The translations under genes and the position numbers were made by a program. Under the pieces are notes generated by a model. That model was not told where the DNA came from, searched no databases, and saw only the letters and a list, made by a program, of their open reading frames with translations. A stretch of DNA of 64,000 bases from Diplonema papillatum (Eukaryota; Euglenozoa; Diplonemea; Diplonemida; Diplonemidae), in assembly GCA_030068145.1 (NCBI GenBank), contig JAPJBO010000007.1, forward strand, positions 706,249 to 770,248, given 5' to 3'. This document shows positions 1 to 10,396 of the stretch, in pieces. Every line of letters begins with the position of its first letter. Position 1 is the stretch's first letter.

Positions 1-640
1 GCAACCTTCGGTACCACGAGTTTGCCATTCTTATGTCAAACTCTCCAATCCCCTCTTGGGTTTTGGTTTGGGCAAAAAGTATTCGCGCCCGCCATCTCCC
101 GATGACCTTCCCACTTCTGACCACGCTGCAGCAGTCACGTGTAAACCGGGCAGACCCAGTCGTCCCCATCTGGTCCCGAACGACGAGCACCGCTCCTGCA
201 CCCGAATTTAGCCTTCGATGACTGGAAGCCGCATCGGAAACAGTGGGTCAACCCATCCCGGAATTCTGAATTCGTGCACCCGGTTGAAAGGAGTGTCCAC
301 TTCGGAGTCCACGTTCACTTATGTGGGGAGTTGTAGAGTACGGGAGGAACCGGAAATCTCCGGAAAGATGGTACCCGCATTCCAACTCGTCTCGGGAATG
401 GTCAGTCGACGACCGTATGCAGGTGGGTGGAGGCCCTGGGACTGCGAAGGTGTGACCACCCCATAAGGAGGACTCTCTATCTTGCGTTATCTCTCTGTCC
501 CAGTCGCCATAGCAACCGTATCCTGGCCAAGCATCATCCTGCAACCCTGCTTTCGGATGGCCATCGTGCCTCTCATTTTGGTTATCAACCTTACTCCTCG
601 CTCGAATTGCCGTCTTCGACCGTAGCTGCCCCTGGTCCTG
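1..640. other. No gene recognised; satellite scraps
   Basis: No frame here reads like a protein. Positions about 330-410 resemble a short dispersed repeat seen again near 6060-6125, 49440-49520 and 59100-59155 (an AGG-rich stretch around GGAAACTCTCCGGAGAGATGG). Positions about 418-475 resemble the core of the GA-associated satellite at 36.0-36.9 kb, in the orientation of the 10-kb copies. Both identifications are by eye. Confidence 0.4.
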
Positions 641-710
641 GTGGTTAGCATGCAAAGAGCCTGTGGCGATAATCTGCATCTGCTCTCTTTCGTGACTACC
701 TCTTCGTGCC

Positions 711-1772
711 TTATCTTGACCTCTGCCCGCCGCGGAGTGCACGTCTCTGTCTTCGATGATGGCGAGTCCTTACGCCGCCGCTTCGTTGCAGCGGCCGTCC
801 TAGTGTCGTCGCCTTGTCTTCGGCGTTCTCGATGGCGGTGTTGGCGCCGGCATCCGCCGCTTCCCTTGTGGCGCTTTGGGCCGATGGTCGCAGCCTGCGT
901 CTCGACTTCGGTGTCGCTTCGGGCGTCCCCAGGGGCGAAGGCCCGCGCTTCCGTCTCTTTGCCGCCGACTCCGCACATCGGCATATCGTGCTGCAGGCAG
1001 GCATCCGCGGTGTGAGTTCCTGCAGCATTCCGCGATCGTCTTGCACGTCCCGCACTGCGTCATCCTGTGCTTCTCGCAATACTTCACGGCGAGGCCGTCC
1101 CCTGTCGCGTGGTGTGCCTCGGCAGCAGCGCGCTACCGACGCTTGCCGATGCTTGCACTCTTCGCATTTCGCTTTGTGATGTCTCGTACACACTCTCTCG
1201 TCCTTGGTGGTGGCCTGGGCACGCCTACCTCCATGCACTGGGTCTCCGCCGCCCACTAAATTTACCCTCTTCTGCCCCTTCTTGCCGGAGGTGCCGTCTT
1301 CGAAGGCGTCCCACCAGCACGTCCGCCCATACGTGGAAAATACGTCCATCCCCCAGACCTCATCATTGAAGGCGTGCCTGTTCGTCCCCAGCTGCGACTC
1401 GAGCACGAGCATTGTCTCTGTACCCGCACGACCTCTGGTGGAACAGTTCCTGCTCTCCTTGCCGCAGCGGATCCTGTCGCTACCTGTGTCAAACCGTGCC
1501 AACCTGTACCTCCCAGTCTGTCCTTCCTTCTCAGCCTCTATCTTCGTCTTCGGGGCATAGCCAATCACGGGACCGCTCTGCGCAAGGTAGGGCCATAATA
1601 GCGTAGCCCCCTCCCCGCCTTCGCCAAGGCCGGCTGCAGGGAAAGTGGTCGCCACAAAGGAAATATCCCGAAACTCCCCGAATTTCCCCGAAACTCCCCG
1701 AAATTCCCCGAAACTCCCCGAAACTCCCCGATACTCCCCGATATTTTCGTCTGGACCAGGTGGAGAACTCAA
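711..1772 (-). CDS. Open frame with Cys/His zinc-type motifs (fragment or pseudogene)
   Basis: A 353-codon frame is open on the minus strand. Its first 40 or so codons are the 11-bp minisatellite at 1661-1745, so a real start is more likely near the ATG at about 1412. Downstream residues look protein-like and include CTRHHKAKCEECK followed by ...ARCC. About 90 bases further on, in another frame, comes a second similar motif, CEKHRMTQCGTCK followed by ...AECC. Two copies of a C-x2-H...C-x2-C...CC pattern suggest a repeated metal-binding module. The frame change between them means an undetected intron, a frameshift, or decay. I do not recognise the family. The C-terminal part is Arg-rich and low in complexity, so the right-hand limit is uncertain. 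Confidence 0.3.
   Translation of the reverse strand: MSSPPGPDENIGEYRGVSGSFGEFRGVSGKFGEFRDISFVATTFPAAGLGEGGEGATLLWPYLAQSGPVIGYAPKTKIEAEKEGQTGRYRLARFDTGSDRIRCGKESRNCSTRGRAGTETMLVLESQLGTNRHAFNDEVWGMDVFSTYGRTCWWDAFEDGTSGKKGQKRVNLVGGGDPVHGGRRAQATTKDERVCTRHHKAKCEECKHRQASVARCCRGTPRDRGRPRREVLREAQDDAVRDVQDDRGMLQELTPRMPACSTICRCAESAAKRRKRGPSPLGTPEATPKSRRRLRPSAQSATREAADAGANTAIENAEDKATTLGRPLQRSGGVRTRHHRRQRRALRGGQRSR
1661..1745. repeat. 11-bp minisatellite
   Basis: About seven tandem copies of an 11-base unit close to GAAACTCCCCG. Single-base variants (ATT, ATA for AAA/ACT) occur in different copies. Confidence 0.85.
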
Positions 1773-1831
1773 AATGAGTCCAAAATTTGCACTCGGTAGT
1801 GAACAAAAAATTTCTCCGCCGTTTTTTTAGC

Positions 1832-1902
1832 CCATGGTCCAGAGGTTACCACACCCACACCGGGGTTTGAGGGTCGGTGGTTCGATTCCCGCCGGAAATC
1901 AT
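1832..1902 (+). repeat. tRNA-like sequence (possible SINE head)
   Basis: TGGTCCAGAGG resembles a pol III A box and GGTTCGATTCCC, about 45 bases later, is a near-consensus B box. A full cloverleaf with paired acceptor arms is not evident, so this is more likely a tRNA-derived SINE or pseudogene than a working tRNA. Confidence 0.45.
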
Positions 1903-2308
1903 TTTTTTGGGTTTTTGAAACAGCCCCAAAACCGACCTTTTGTCCATCTGCACGCCAGATTTTGGTCGCCACGCGAGCTGTTGCTTGCCCATAATCGCCA
2001 GGGATAGCTCTTTCCATCCCAAAAAAAATTTCCCAAAAATTCCAAAATTTTGACCCAAAACGGGCTGCATTTCAGACGGAAAATCTGTGACACTTTTCGT
2101 GGAATGAGTGATATGCACATATTTGCAAAAAAACATGCATATATTTGCAAAAAAAACTGGAGCCTTCGTGGGCTTCGCAATCGACACAAACAGATGTAAT
2201 TCTCGTTTGGGTCCAGCGATCGCTTTAGCGGAACTGACGTCGAAGCGAACACGAGGTGCCAGACGGGTCGCGTACGATGAGATCTGTCTGAAGCCGCCTG
2301 GGAACGTT

Positions 2309-2655
2309 AGGCGATGCCCCACCTGCTGCGTGTGAGATTGCTACACACAAAGCACGTCGGATGCCCTACCTGCTGCGTTGAGAACACTCCGCGGAAAGCA
2401 AGTCGGATGCCCCACCTGCTGCGTTGAACGAATCCCGCAAGAAAAAGCACGTCGGATGCCCCACCTGCTGCGTTGAATGAATCCCGCAAGAAAAAGCACG
2501 TCGGATGCCCCACCTGCTGCGTTGAATAAATCCCGCAAGAAAAAGCACGTCGGATGCCCACCTGCTGCGTTGAATAAATCCCGCAAGAAAAAGCACGTCG
2601 GATGCCCCACCTGCTGCGTTGAATAATCCCGCAAGAAAAAGCACGTCGGATGACT
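2309..2655. repeat. Roughly 49-bp minisatellite
   Basis: About seven tandem units contain GGATGCCCCACCTGCTGCGT followed by TGAATRAATCCCGCAAGAAAAAGCACGTC. The first two units are the most diverged, and one unit lacks a C. The stretch 2656-3240 shows further GTCGGATG scraps and no gene. Confidence 0.85.
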
Positions 2656-3241
2656 GCCGCGTCGAGGACATTTCGCGAAGAGCACCTAGGACGCCCCAGC
2701 TGGATTGGGATACTTCGCGAGGGGCGCGTCGGATGTCGGAGGTGCTACCGAATCCGAGAGAACAGAAGGCGTTGAAGAGACTCGAGAATCGCTCATGCCT
2801 CCCCTCTGGTCGCGAGCAAGCGAATGCGTTTTTTCCGCCTTTTGCGCACAAAACACCCCATCATGCAGGTGGCCTGAGAGGGCAGTTTTCGTCTCTACAG
2901 TGTGACTAGCCGGCGAGATGCGGGGTTCCGTAGGAATTAGGAGGATGTCAGCCGTAGAGGTAGTGTGAGGTGCCCGGCGACGCATGACTCTGTAGCGGCG
3001 GTGCGTTTGTAGGTGCCAGTAGCAAGAGCTGGTGTGCGTGTGACCTGCGATGCAAGAGATGAACGGGGGATGGGAGTAACAAGCGTGTAACAAGCAAAAC
3101 AAACGGTTCTAAACAGGTGATAACGATGGCGATTCCCGAGTGCTGGTCAAGGAGGTCGGAGGTTGAGAGGATGGGCCACCAGGACCTCCTCTGCTAAGCT
3201 TTCGAGCTCGTTCCCGGATTCGACGCGGGCCACGCCGAGAC

Positions 3242-4803
3242 CTACAGGGCCGTAGTGGACGGCCTGGACACAGAAAGGGAGGTATGTTGGTGTATGTCGA
3301 GGCGTGGGCGGCCGGCTACACGGACGCGGAGCCGGCCGACTTCGTCAAGGCCGCGAAGGCGCTCTCCTTGACTGCGCTCAGACGGACGGCGCTGCAAGTT
3401 TGCCGGCCAAGTGTCCCCCGAGGCTGCGGACCGCGGCAAACAAGTGGCTTCGCCGGCAGGAGTCAGTGAGGGTGAGAAGGCGGAAGGAGGAGGCCGCTCT
3501 TCGACCGGCTCAGCTGCCCAGGAGAATCCTGGACGTCGACACGCAGCTGGAGCTTTACGGGTTGTCGAATCTGCCGGACTTCCGGAAGCCCATATACGCG
3601 CAGCTGAATGCGTTGCAGAAGAGAGGGGAGGAGGTCCCTGCTCTCTTTCTTCCGTTTGTGGACATTCGCGCCCCCCTTCTCGCAGGAGGGCTGGACGCAT
3701 GGTGGTGAAACGGAAGAGAGGGGGTTCGTGCTGCCCGACGCGGGGGTCCTGCAGAGAAAGGAGGCGAGGGGCCGCGAGGATGCTCCAATGTTCCACCCTG
3801 CAGTGTCGCTGCAGAGACTCTTGGTAGCGGCCGCCCTAGCGGGTGCACTGGGCCCCAGCCCTCTCGTCTTCGTCTTCGCGTGTCCCGCTGTCGTCACCAA
3901 CATCGCCTGCAGATACCGGCTGCAAGTTGCGAAGGAGTACGACAGGATGCGCGGGGTCCAACTCGCCAGTGCTAACAGGCCGAGGGAAGGGGAGCAGCTG
4001 GCCGCCGGAGTGGTCCGGCAGGTTGCAGCAGGCAGACCAACCCAGAGGGGGCGTGAAGCGCAGCACGGCGGCCTGCCGATGAAAAGGGCCAGGGGACCCT
4101 GGGAAGTGCCTTCCCGCGCCGAGCGCGCTTCCCTCCCCCCAGCTCGCCAGCCGGAGGACCGAAAGGCTCGTCCCCCGTGGATGGGACGGATATGAGAAAA
4201 GTCGCCAATCTGGAGCCGGAGCTGACGGCGGCCATAACCTTCACCGTCTCGAGCATTTTGGAAGAATGTCAGTAGTACCGGTCGGCTTTTCTTCTGAAGT
4301 GGAGGAAGCGAGCCGAGGATCTGCGACGAGAGCCGAAGGGGCCTGTAACGTGCGGCTCCTGGAGGAGATGCTTCGGGATACGGGTATCGAGGGCACGGGG
4401 AGCCGGTAGCGCACCTGAGGAACGGCTTTCCTATGTCGGGAGTTCTGGCTTACGACGTTCTATCTACGAGAGGGGCCCCGCCTCGACGCCGGAACTCTCG
4501 ATGGCGGAGCTCCTTGGGCGTCAGCAGGAGGTCCTTGCTAGGACGAAGGGGGCCATTAGCCTGGACTCGAGAGAGAACAGGTCGGCCATATGGAAATCGG
4601 TGTTGAAGGACGTTAAGGCTGGCCATATGGAGGAGTTGTCGATTCCACTGCCGCGCAACTATGGTTTTCTTCGTAGGTTCATAGTTAAGCAGGTGAAGGC
4701 GGACAAGCCAGGTTGCTCCCCGAAAGGAAGAGCCTGTGACGACGGTAAGATGGCTCAGGTTACCAGGGCGTCAGCGGTACAGTCGAAAGTGAAACTGGAC
4801 TGA
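3242..4803 (+). pseudogene. Decayed 5' part of a DIRS-like retroelement ORF
   Basis: Several overlapping plus-strand frames look partly protein-like, for example at 3480-3690 (a segment reading QLELYGLSNLPDFRKP) and 4501-4803 (SIPLPRNYGFLRRF). None is long, and the best-looking frame changes repeatedly. Position directly upstream of reverse-transcriptase and RNase H remnants suggests this is the gag-like or N-terminal pol region of the same element. This part has no diagnostic motif of its own, so the assignment rests on context. Confidence 0.3.
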
Positions 4804-4879
4804 TCGATGTCTTTGCGGAGACAGCCCGCCGCTTCATTGGGGAGACGGTCAATAGCCACGGTGCCTCCACTTTCTGCAT

Positions 4880-5457
4880 GATCGGCCTCGATTCAGTGAG
4901 GCCTACAGACGGGCCAAGTACTTCGACGACTTCGCTTGCCCGGGCCTTATGTTCAACATGTGTGATCAGGGGGGCGAGAGCCTGCTCGGGGATCTAGAGT
5001 TGCCAGAGACCATCCTGGGACAGCGTTCAACGAGGAGAAGACAGGGCGGTGCAACTGCTTCCGCCACCTCGGCCTTATGTTCAACATGAACTCCGGGGGT
5101 GTAAACGTCTTCCTCTCGGAACCGAGGAAGGAGAAACTGGGGTGCCTGCTGCAACATCCCTCGGTAGCAACTCGCTGTCTCCGGGCGAGGCATCGTCCCT
5201 GGCCGGTAGCTCAACTTCGCCACAGCGGCTCTGTATGGAAAGGGAGGAAGGATTATGCTGCAACCGATCTACAGGCGCTCGGATGCCAAGTCAACTCGGC
5301 TGGGGTTTCCACGGAACAGTGACCTGAGGAGGGCCCTCCTGTGGTGGTTTGAGCTCAGAGGTCCCAGAGAGGCGGTTCGTTTTACACACCGACGCGTGTC
5401 CCAAGGGCCTAGGTGCCATTCTTGCGACGTTGATGGCGACACGCTTGTAGGTGAGTA
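4880..5457 (+). pseudogene. Reverse transcriptase / RNase H remnant, DIRS-like
   Basis: Three short pieces support this. YFDDFA at about 4919-4936 resembles the RT catalytic Y-x-D-D box. FRHLGLMFNMNSGGVNVFLS at about 5062-5121 resembles the post-catalytic HLG(L/I) strand region of RT. LHTDACPKGLGAILATL at about 5379-5431 matches the start of retroelement RNase H (T-D-A...G-L-G-A). They lie in different frames, so the gene is broken. The missing second half of RNase H appears at 9608-9948. The frame ends at TAG beside GTGAGT (5448-5456), which could be a splice donor or simply a stop. Confidence 0.6.
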
Positions 5458-5692
5458 GTAGTCGAGTTTCAGTGGAGGGCGAGCTTCGCAGTTGACACCC
5501 CCTCAGCTGAAGAGAGGATCGCCACGGCAACAAGCACGAGAACCATTGCCTGACGGCTCGCGTCCCAATGCTCTGCCAAACCAGTTAAAGGAAGTAAACC
5601 CATTTGGCAGGAACCTGTTTGGGAGAATGGGAGTACGTCATAAAACATAGGTTAAATTGTCGATGAGCCTCACAATGAGAAGTTAACTTAAG

Positions 5693-6164
5693 TTTTTTTG
5701 CAAATATATGCATGTGGCTGGACGGAGGACAGAGGCGATGTTAAACGGCATAGTAGCAGTTTGCTCCAAAGACAGCTGGAATGACGCCAAACCCGTGTAC
5801 CCTCAGGACGTAGCCTTCGCTCAATGGAAGCTGACGTTTCCCATCAAGGTGTTAGCCGCCGCCGTAGGCCGCGCAGTCGCGAGGAAGAAGAGGGCCCGCA
5901 GCGTTACAAGGCGGCGATCCCCCGCGAGACGAGCTCGCCCGCCGGCCAGAGCGCCCGCTGCAGCACCAACTCCGGTGCCGCCACTCACTGTAGCAGAGCC
6001 GCAACCTGCAGCGCGCCTCCGGAGCGACTTACGCCCGCCGTAGCAGTGCGAAGAGAAATGAGGAGACCGGAAACTCCCCGGAGAGATGGTCCCTGCACTC
6101 TAACTCGTCTCTCTCTCTCTCTCTCTGCATGTTTGTACGAACATGCATATATTTGCAAAAAAAA
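5693..6164. mobile_element. Element with ~21-bp terminal inverted repeats
   Basis: TTTTTTTGCAAATATATGCATG near 5694-5715 is mirrored by CATGCATATATTTGCAAAAAAA near 6142-6163. The same CATGCATATATTTGCAAAA string occurs twice at about 2113-2157. The interior has a 111-codon open frame (5708-6043) rich in Arg, Pro and Ala, which I do not trust as a gene. No clear target duplication was found. Confidence 0.45.
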
Positions 6165-6165
6165 A

Positions 6166-7125
6166 CAAGGGTTTATTCCCTTATAGCCACCACGATTTTT
6201 TTTTATTCCCTTATAGCCACGAAAAAAGAATTTTATTCCCTTATAGCCACGTCAATGTTTTTTATTCCCTTACAGCCACCACATGTTTTTAAATTCCCTT
6301 ATAGCCACGGAAAAAGAATTTTATTCCCTTATAGCCACGAAAAAAGAATTTTATTCCCTTATAGCCACGAAAAAAGAATTTTATTCCCTTATAGCCACGG
6401 GAAAAGAATTTTATTCCCTGACCAGCCTGGACAGCCTGTACCACCCAACCAGACAAGTCAACCAGTCCTGGTTGCACCAGACACTAAGTCCTGGCTTTAA
6501 GGTATTAACGGCAAGGGTCCTCTGAGTCGTGGTTTCAAGGGGAGTTTTCCCCTGTGAAGGGGCCCCTCAACAGTTTTCATAACACGGCATCGTAGGTCAA
6601 GAAACGGATAAGTGTGTGTTCCTTCTATTTCAGTCTGAACTGCATTTTGCATCCCCTCCCTCTCCCTCGGATAGAATGCAAAGGACCAATTTTATGATCG
6701 GAAATCAGGCAGCAAGCCTCACGATGTATGGGGACGACAGGGGTATCCTCCTCAGAACTCTCGTGGAGGTAGGACCATAGTTTTAGACTGATCTTGCGAG
6801 GGGTGGGCACCCTATGAACACGAACAGGAGAAGGTGGCTCTCCAGGAATAAAATTCTTTTTCCGTGGCTATAAGGGAATAAAATTCTTTTTTCGTGGCTA
6901 TAAGGGAATAAAATTCTTTTTTCGTGGCGGGAATAAAATTCTTTTTCCGTGGCTATAAGGGAATAAAATTCTTTTTTCGTGGCTATAAGGGAATAAAATT
7001 CTTTCGTGGTGGCTATAAGGGAAAAAAAAACGGTTGTAGTCAGTTCGTGGCTATAAGGGAATAAAATTCTTTTTTCGTGGCTATAAGGGAATATTGAAAA
7101 TACCGGGTGGCTATAAGATAATTTG
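6166..7125. mobile_element. Foldback element with repeat-array arms
   Basis: The left arm (6166-6420) carries about nine tandem units of TTTTATTCCCTTATAGCCAC plus GAAAAAAGAA. The right arm (6845-7125) carries about nine units of the reverse complement. A roughly 425-base centre holds no recognisable gene. Arrays inverted about a loop define a foldback-type element. The core CCCTTATAGCCAC is close to CCCTTATATCCCAC in the larger elements at 22.5 and 31.0 kb. Outer limits and target duplication are not resolved. Confidence 0.7.
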
Positions 7126-7435
7126 CCCAAAAAACAATAAAGTGCGCATATATCTGTATATTACCCTACAAATAATGCAATACTCACGGTTGGCAGATAA
7201 TCACGATTATTACCTATTATTAGATTTCCGAAATCCGCCCCAAATTATAGATATTAATACCTGATTATTAGAAATTATTACCCATTATTAGATATTTCGA
7301 GACTGGAGGTCCTATGAACATGCAATGTGAATGGCCTCTATTCGAGCCAACCCAGCTTTAATGTGTGAAAAAGTGTATTGTTTTTGGACTGGATTATAGT
7401 GCAGAGCTAGCTTTTTCCTCCCCTTCCGATATGCG

Positions 7436-7502
7436 TACTGGTGGCAGAGTGGTTGGGCGAAGGCTTGCGGGCATGGTGGCCCGGGTTCGGACCCCGCCCG
7501 TG
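7436..7502 (+). repeat. tRNA-like pol III promoter pair (SINE head)
   Basis: TGGCAGAGTGG matches the A-box consensus and GGTTCGGACCC is a good B box about 45 bases downstream. Acceptor-stem pairing was not found, and the following DNA is G-rich repeat, so a tRNA-derived SINE is more likely than a tRNA gene. Confidence 0.5.
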
Positions 7503-7780
7503 ACATTTTCCCGGTCGGGGATTGTTTTCGAGGTTTGTTGCGTTTCGGGGTCTAATGTGCCCGAAGTTTGCGTTTTTTGCGGAGTTTCTCAGTATCTCGC
7601 GGTATTTGGGTCACCCCGTCGGCCCCGGGAGAGGGCCGACGGGGGGGGACGGACGGGAAAAGGCTGCCCCAGGGGGGCGGCGGGGGGGGTCCGGCCCCCA
7701 GGTACGAGCGCCAAACTTTACCCGTGCCCGGTGGGTCGGAGGGGATGTCCCAAGGAAGATAAAATACACTGACTCAGCCT

Positions 7781-7825
7781 GAATAAAATAAAATAAAATA
7801 AAATACAATAAAATACAATAATAAG
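7781..7825. repeat. AAAATA/AAAATACA simple repeat
   Basis: Tandem AAAATAAAAT and AATACAATAA units. The same type of A-rich repeat returns at about 8780-8803 and 9385-9452. The 7690-7760 and 9465-9545 flanks share a GCGCCAAAC-containing sequence, so a related repeat sits on both sides of this block. Confidence 0.7.
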
Positions 7826-8022
7826 CATTTATTCGGCAAGATAATTTCCGTTTATTTTGCCGAGGTGTCGGTTTTAGTCCCGAGGGAGGCCCGAGGGGGG
7901 GTTTGCAACCCCGAGCCACGAGCGGAGCGAGTGGCGAGGGGTTGCAAACCCCCCCGAGGGCCTCCCGAGGGACTAAAACCGACACCGAGGCAAAATTGGC
8001 GGAAATTATTGCCGAATAAATG
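7826..8022. repeat. 197-bp near-perfect palindrome
   Basis: The ends CATTTATTCGGCAA (7826-7839) and TTGCCGAATAAATG (8009-8022) are reverse complements. Pairing continues inward through ATAATTTCCG, ATTTTGCC, GGTGTCGGTTTTAGTCC, GAGGGAGGCCC and GGTTTGCAACCCC to a centre near 7922. Arms are almost 100 bp each. This could be a hairpin-type MITE. Confidence 0.75.
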
Positions 8023-8070
8023 ATTTTATTGGGAAAACTAAATTCCCGAGGATGGAAAGAAAACCATACT

Positions 8071-8236
8071 GCTTTGCAGTTATGTTGGTGTCTAGCAGAA
8101 CGTTGCGTAGCAAATGTGCACGGCAGAACGTTGTGTAAGACGTTGAGCATATTGCTTTGCAGTTACGTTGGTGTTTAGCAGAACGTTGCGTAGCAAATGT
8201 GCGCGGCAGAACGTTGTGTGTCTGAGACATTGCGTA
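8071..8236. repeat. 83-bp tandem duplication
   Basis: GCTTTGCAGTTAYGTTGGTG begins at 8071 and again at 8154, and each copy continues through AGCAGAACGTTGCGTAGCAA. Two copies are seen. Confidence 0.75.
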
Positions 8237-8262
8237 GAGTTGTTGTAAGTGACGGGTCACAG

Positions 8263-8460
8263 ATCAATGTGCCTGGTTGTTCTGCTGCAACTGGGGGAGT
8301 CCCGGCAGGTTGACGTTGTAGTTCACAACATACGATGCCGCTTGCATGGGCGCTTGCATGAAGGACTGCACAGGTGCTGTCGTGCTGGGTAGGACTGTTG
8401 GATGAGCGCTGCTGACAATGCTGCGGTCGAGTTCTTGATATGGATCAGAAAGGATGAATT
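8263..8460 (-). CDS. Possible terminal exon, unknown protein
   Basis: On the minus strand a frame of about 65 codons is open between stops and ends at TGA near 8264. The residues look unbiased by repeats: it contains SSAHPTVLPSTTAPVQSF, a Met/Gln/Ala stretch and NYNVNLPGLPQL. A splice acceptor ...CATATCAAG could precede the codons for Glu-Leu-Asp-Arg near 8440. No start codon lies in the frame, so it would be a last exon or a gene remnant caught in the transposon cluster. Family not recognised. Confidence 0.3.
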
Positions 8461-8536
8461 AGACTCAAAACGAGCTCAAAACACGCGATTTCACTCACCA
8501 CAGGGAGAAAAAAAAATTTGCGAGGGGTCTACGACC

Positions 8537-8649
8537 TTATTTTGCGCCGCCAGCTATTTTCAGTCGGAAAAATAAACGAATTTATTTCCCTAGGGACAAT
8601 AAGTTTCATTTATTTGTTTCGACTGAAAATAGCTGGCGGCGCAAAATAA
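8537..8649. repeat. Perfect 30-bp inverted repeat
   Basis: The arm at 8537-8566, containing TTTGCGCCGCCAGCTATTTT, is exactly reverse-complementary to 8620-8649, with a 53-base AT-rich loop. AATAAACGAATTTATT-type sequence surrounds it. It may be the end or core of another MITE. Confidence 0.75.
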
Positions 8650-9607
8650 ATTCCGAGATCGGAAAAAATAAATTCGTTTATTTGTCCGGCCTGTGCAAAC
8701 ACAACGGAATCCTGTCAAAAAATAAACGAAATTTATCGTCACGCTCCTCAAGCCATTTCCACCAGAGGGAATTTATTTTTCCCAATAAAATACAATAAAA
8801 TACAAGCACCATGTAACAGTAGCAGTTCTTCAGGTTTGCAGCCTGGCAGCCAAAAGTCTCGCTACATTTTGTTACCGTTTTGTAGATTTCCTGTGCTGCT
8901 GTTGGTTTTAGGGTGCCACAGCATTCTACTCATACCAAATCATTGAAAATGCTCAGGAAAGTTAGGCGTCGTTTCTCTGTGTCGTTTCTCTAACCACTCC
9001 GTGCTAATTTGAGCTTCAGCCGGCTCCCTCTGCACGCATTCAGCATTTCTGATGTACCTGGGCCCAGCAAGTTTTCCTTGACATCTTGTTATGACTTTTT
9101 GCGCTTTGCTTTACCTACAGGACAGTGCTCACAACAGACAGTGCAAAAAGTACTTTGCGTGAATGCAACATGATTCCTATGTGCCCTGCTGGATGTTCTG
9201 CTGGAATGTAAAGACTGGCTAATACCGGTTTGTTTTTGGTTTTACCCCTAAAAATGTGTGAACTTGCACTTTAAAAAAAGTTTCCCCCATTGAAGTGCTT
9301 AAACTGTGGGGAGACGGTGCTGAACAGCCCATCAAAATTGAACCATACCACGTGTATTTTATTTTTCAAATTTTCGGGCCTGAAAAATACATAAAATACA
9401 ATAAAATACAGTAAAATAAAATACAATAAAATACAATATAATAAAATACTCTTCCTTGGGATGTCCCCCCCCGGGTATCAGCGCCAAACCTTTCCCGTAC
9501 TCGGTGCGTCGGGGGGGGGTGTCCCCCCCAGGGTACGAGAGCACCGACCTTGGCTTCACCCGGACTACTACGAACTTCGCTTCGTGCCCGAACTTTTTTT
9601 AGTACCA

Positions 9608-9948
9608 GCGCGTAGACGGGCGGCAGGGCGTGTTCGCGGGCCCGGATGCGGGCGCTCACATCAACTTAAAGGAGATGTGGGCGCTTGCGGAAGGTGTGGT
9701 CCGGTTATGCTGGGCGCCGGGGGCGCAGCGGTGCCGCGTCGACAACGCGGCGGTTGTGGGCGCCGTGGCTAAGGGGAGCTCCTCCTCTTACGCCGCGAAT
9801 CGCCTTCTATCACGGACTACCCGTGCCGCTGACCGTAGAAGGATCGTCCTGTGTCCTGGCTGGGTGCCGTCCGGCGAACAGCAGGCGGACCCGTACACGC
9901 GGGGAGCCTCGTTGCTTCGGTTCCCGGCGCCGCTTTCCGCTTCGCGGT
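9608..9948 (+). pseudogene. C-terminal half of DIRS-like RNase H
   Basis: The frame reads HINLKEMWAL (about 9657-9686), then RVDNAAVVGAVAKGSS and later WVPSGEQQADPYTRG before a stop near 9950. HIN(L)KE, V-D-N and the Q-Q-A-D-(P)-(L/Y)-(S/T)-R signature are characteristic of DIRS/Ngaro-type RNase H. It continues the RNase H begun at 5379-5443. TTTTTTTAG immediately before 9603-9604 would serve as a splice acceptor, so the gap may be an intron rather than an insertion. No tyrosine recombinase was seen downstream. Confidence 0.65.
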
Positions 9949-9949
9949 G

Positions 9950-10265
9950 ACGTGCCGCACCCTTTGACTTGTTTATGTGTTCTCGGAAATGTCAGCGCGG
10001 TAGCGATGACAGCGAGAACACATATAGGTGGGAGGGGAGAAGCCCTGGGACTGCTAAGGCGTGACAACCCCCGCCCCTGTCCCTCCCAGGGAGCCACCCC
10101 GAAACTAGCCTGCCCACCTGACGGTGGAGGCCCGCACCCTTTGACTTGTTTTCTGTGTTCTCTCTCTCTCTCTCTCTCGGGAAAGGTCAACGCGGTAGCG
10201 GTGACCACGAGAACACATACAGGTGGGTGGGGAGAGGCCCTGGACTGCTAAGGCGTGACTAACTC
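9950..10265 (-). repeat. GA-associated satellite, two units
   Basis: Two units contain, in order, a block near GTCAGCGCGGTAGCGATGAC, GAACACAT, a G/C-rich block with CTGCTAAGGCGTGACAA, then CCCACCTGACGGTGGAGGCC and CCTTTGACTTGTTT. They are the reverse complement of the units at 36.0-36.9 kb and are separated by short (CT)n. Confidence 0.75.
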
Positions 10266-10396
10266 TCTCTTTCTCTCTCTCCGCATGTGATACGAAGAAG
10301 CTAGGTTCGTCACGGCAGCCATCCCAGTGAAGGGAAATAAAACATTCGGGTTTCGTGCATCAACGTCGCCTATCAATTTCTCCCCCAATTTCACAG

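Noticed and set aside
7436..7502. Functional tRNA gene
   Set aside because: Good A and B boxes but no matching acceptor stem; called tRNA-like only.
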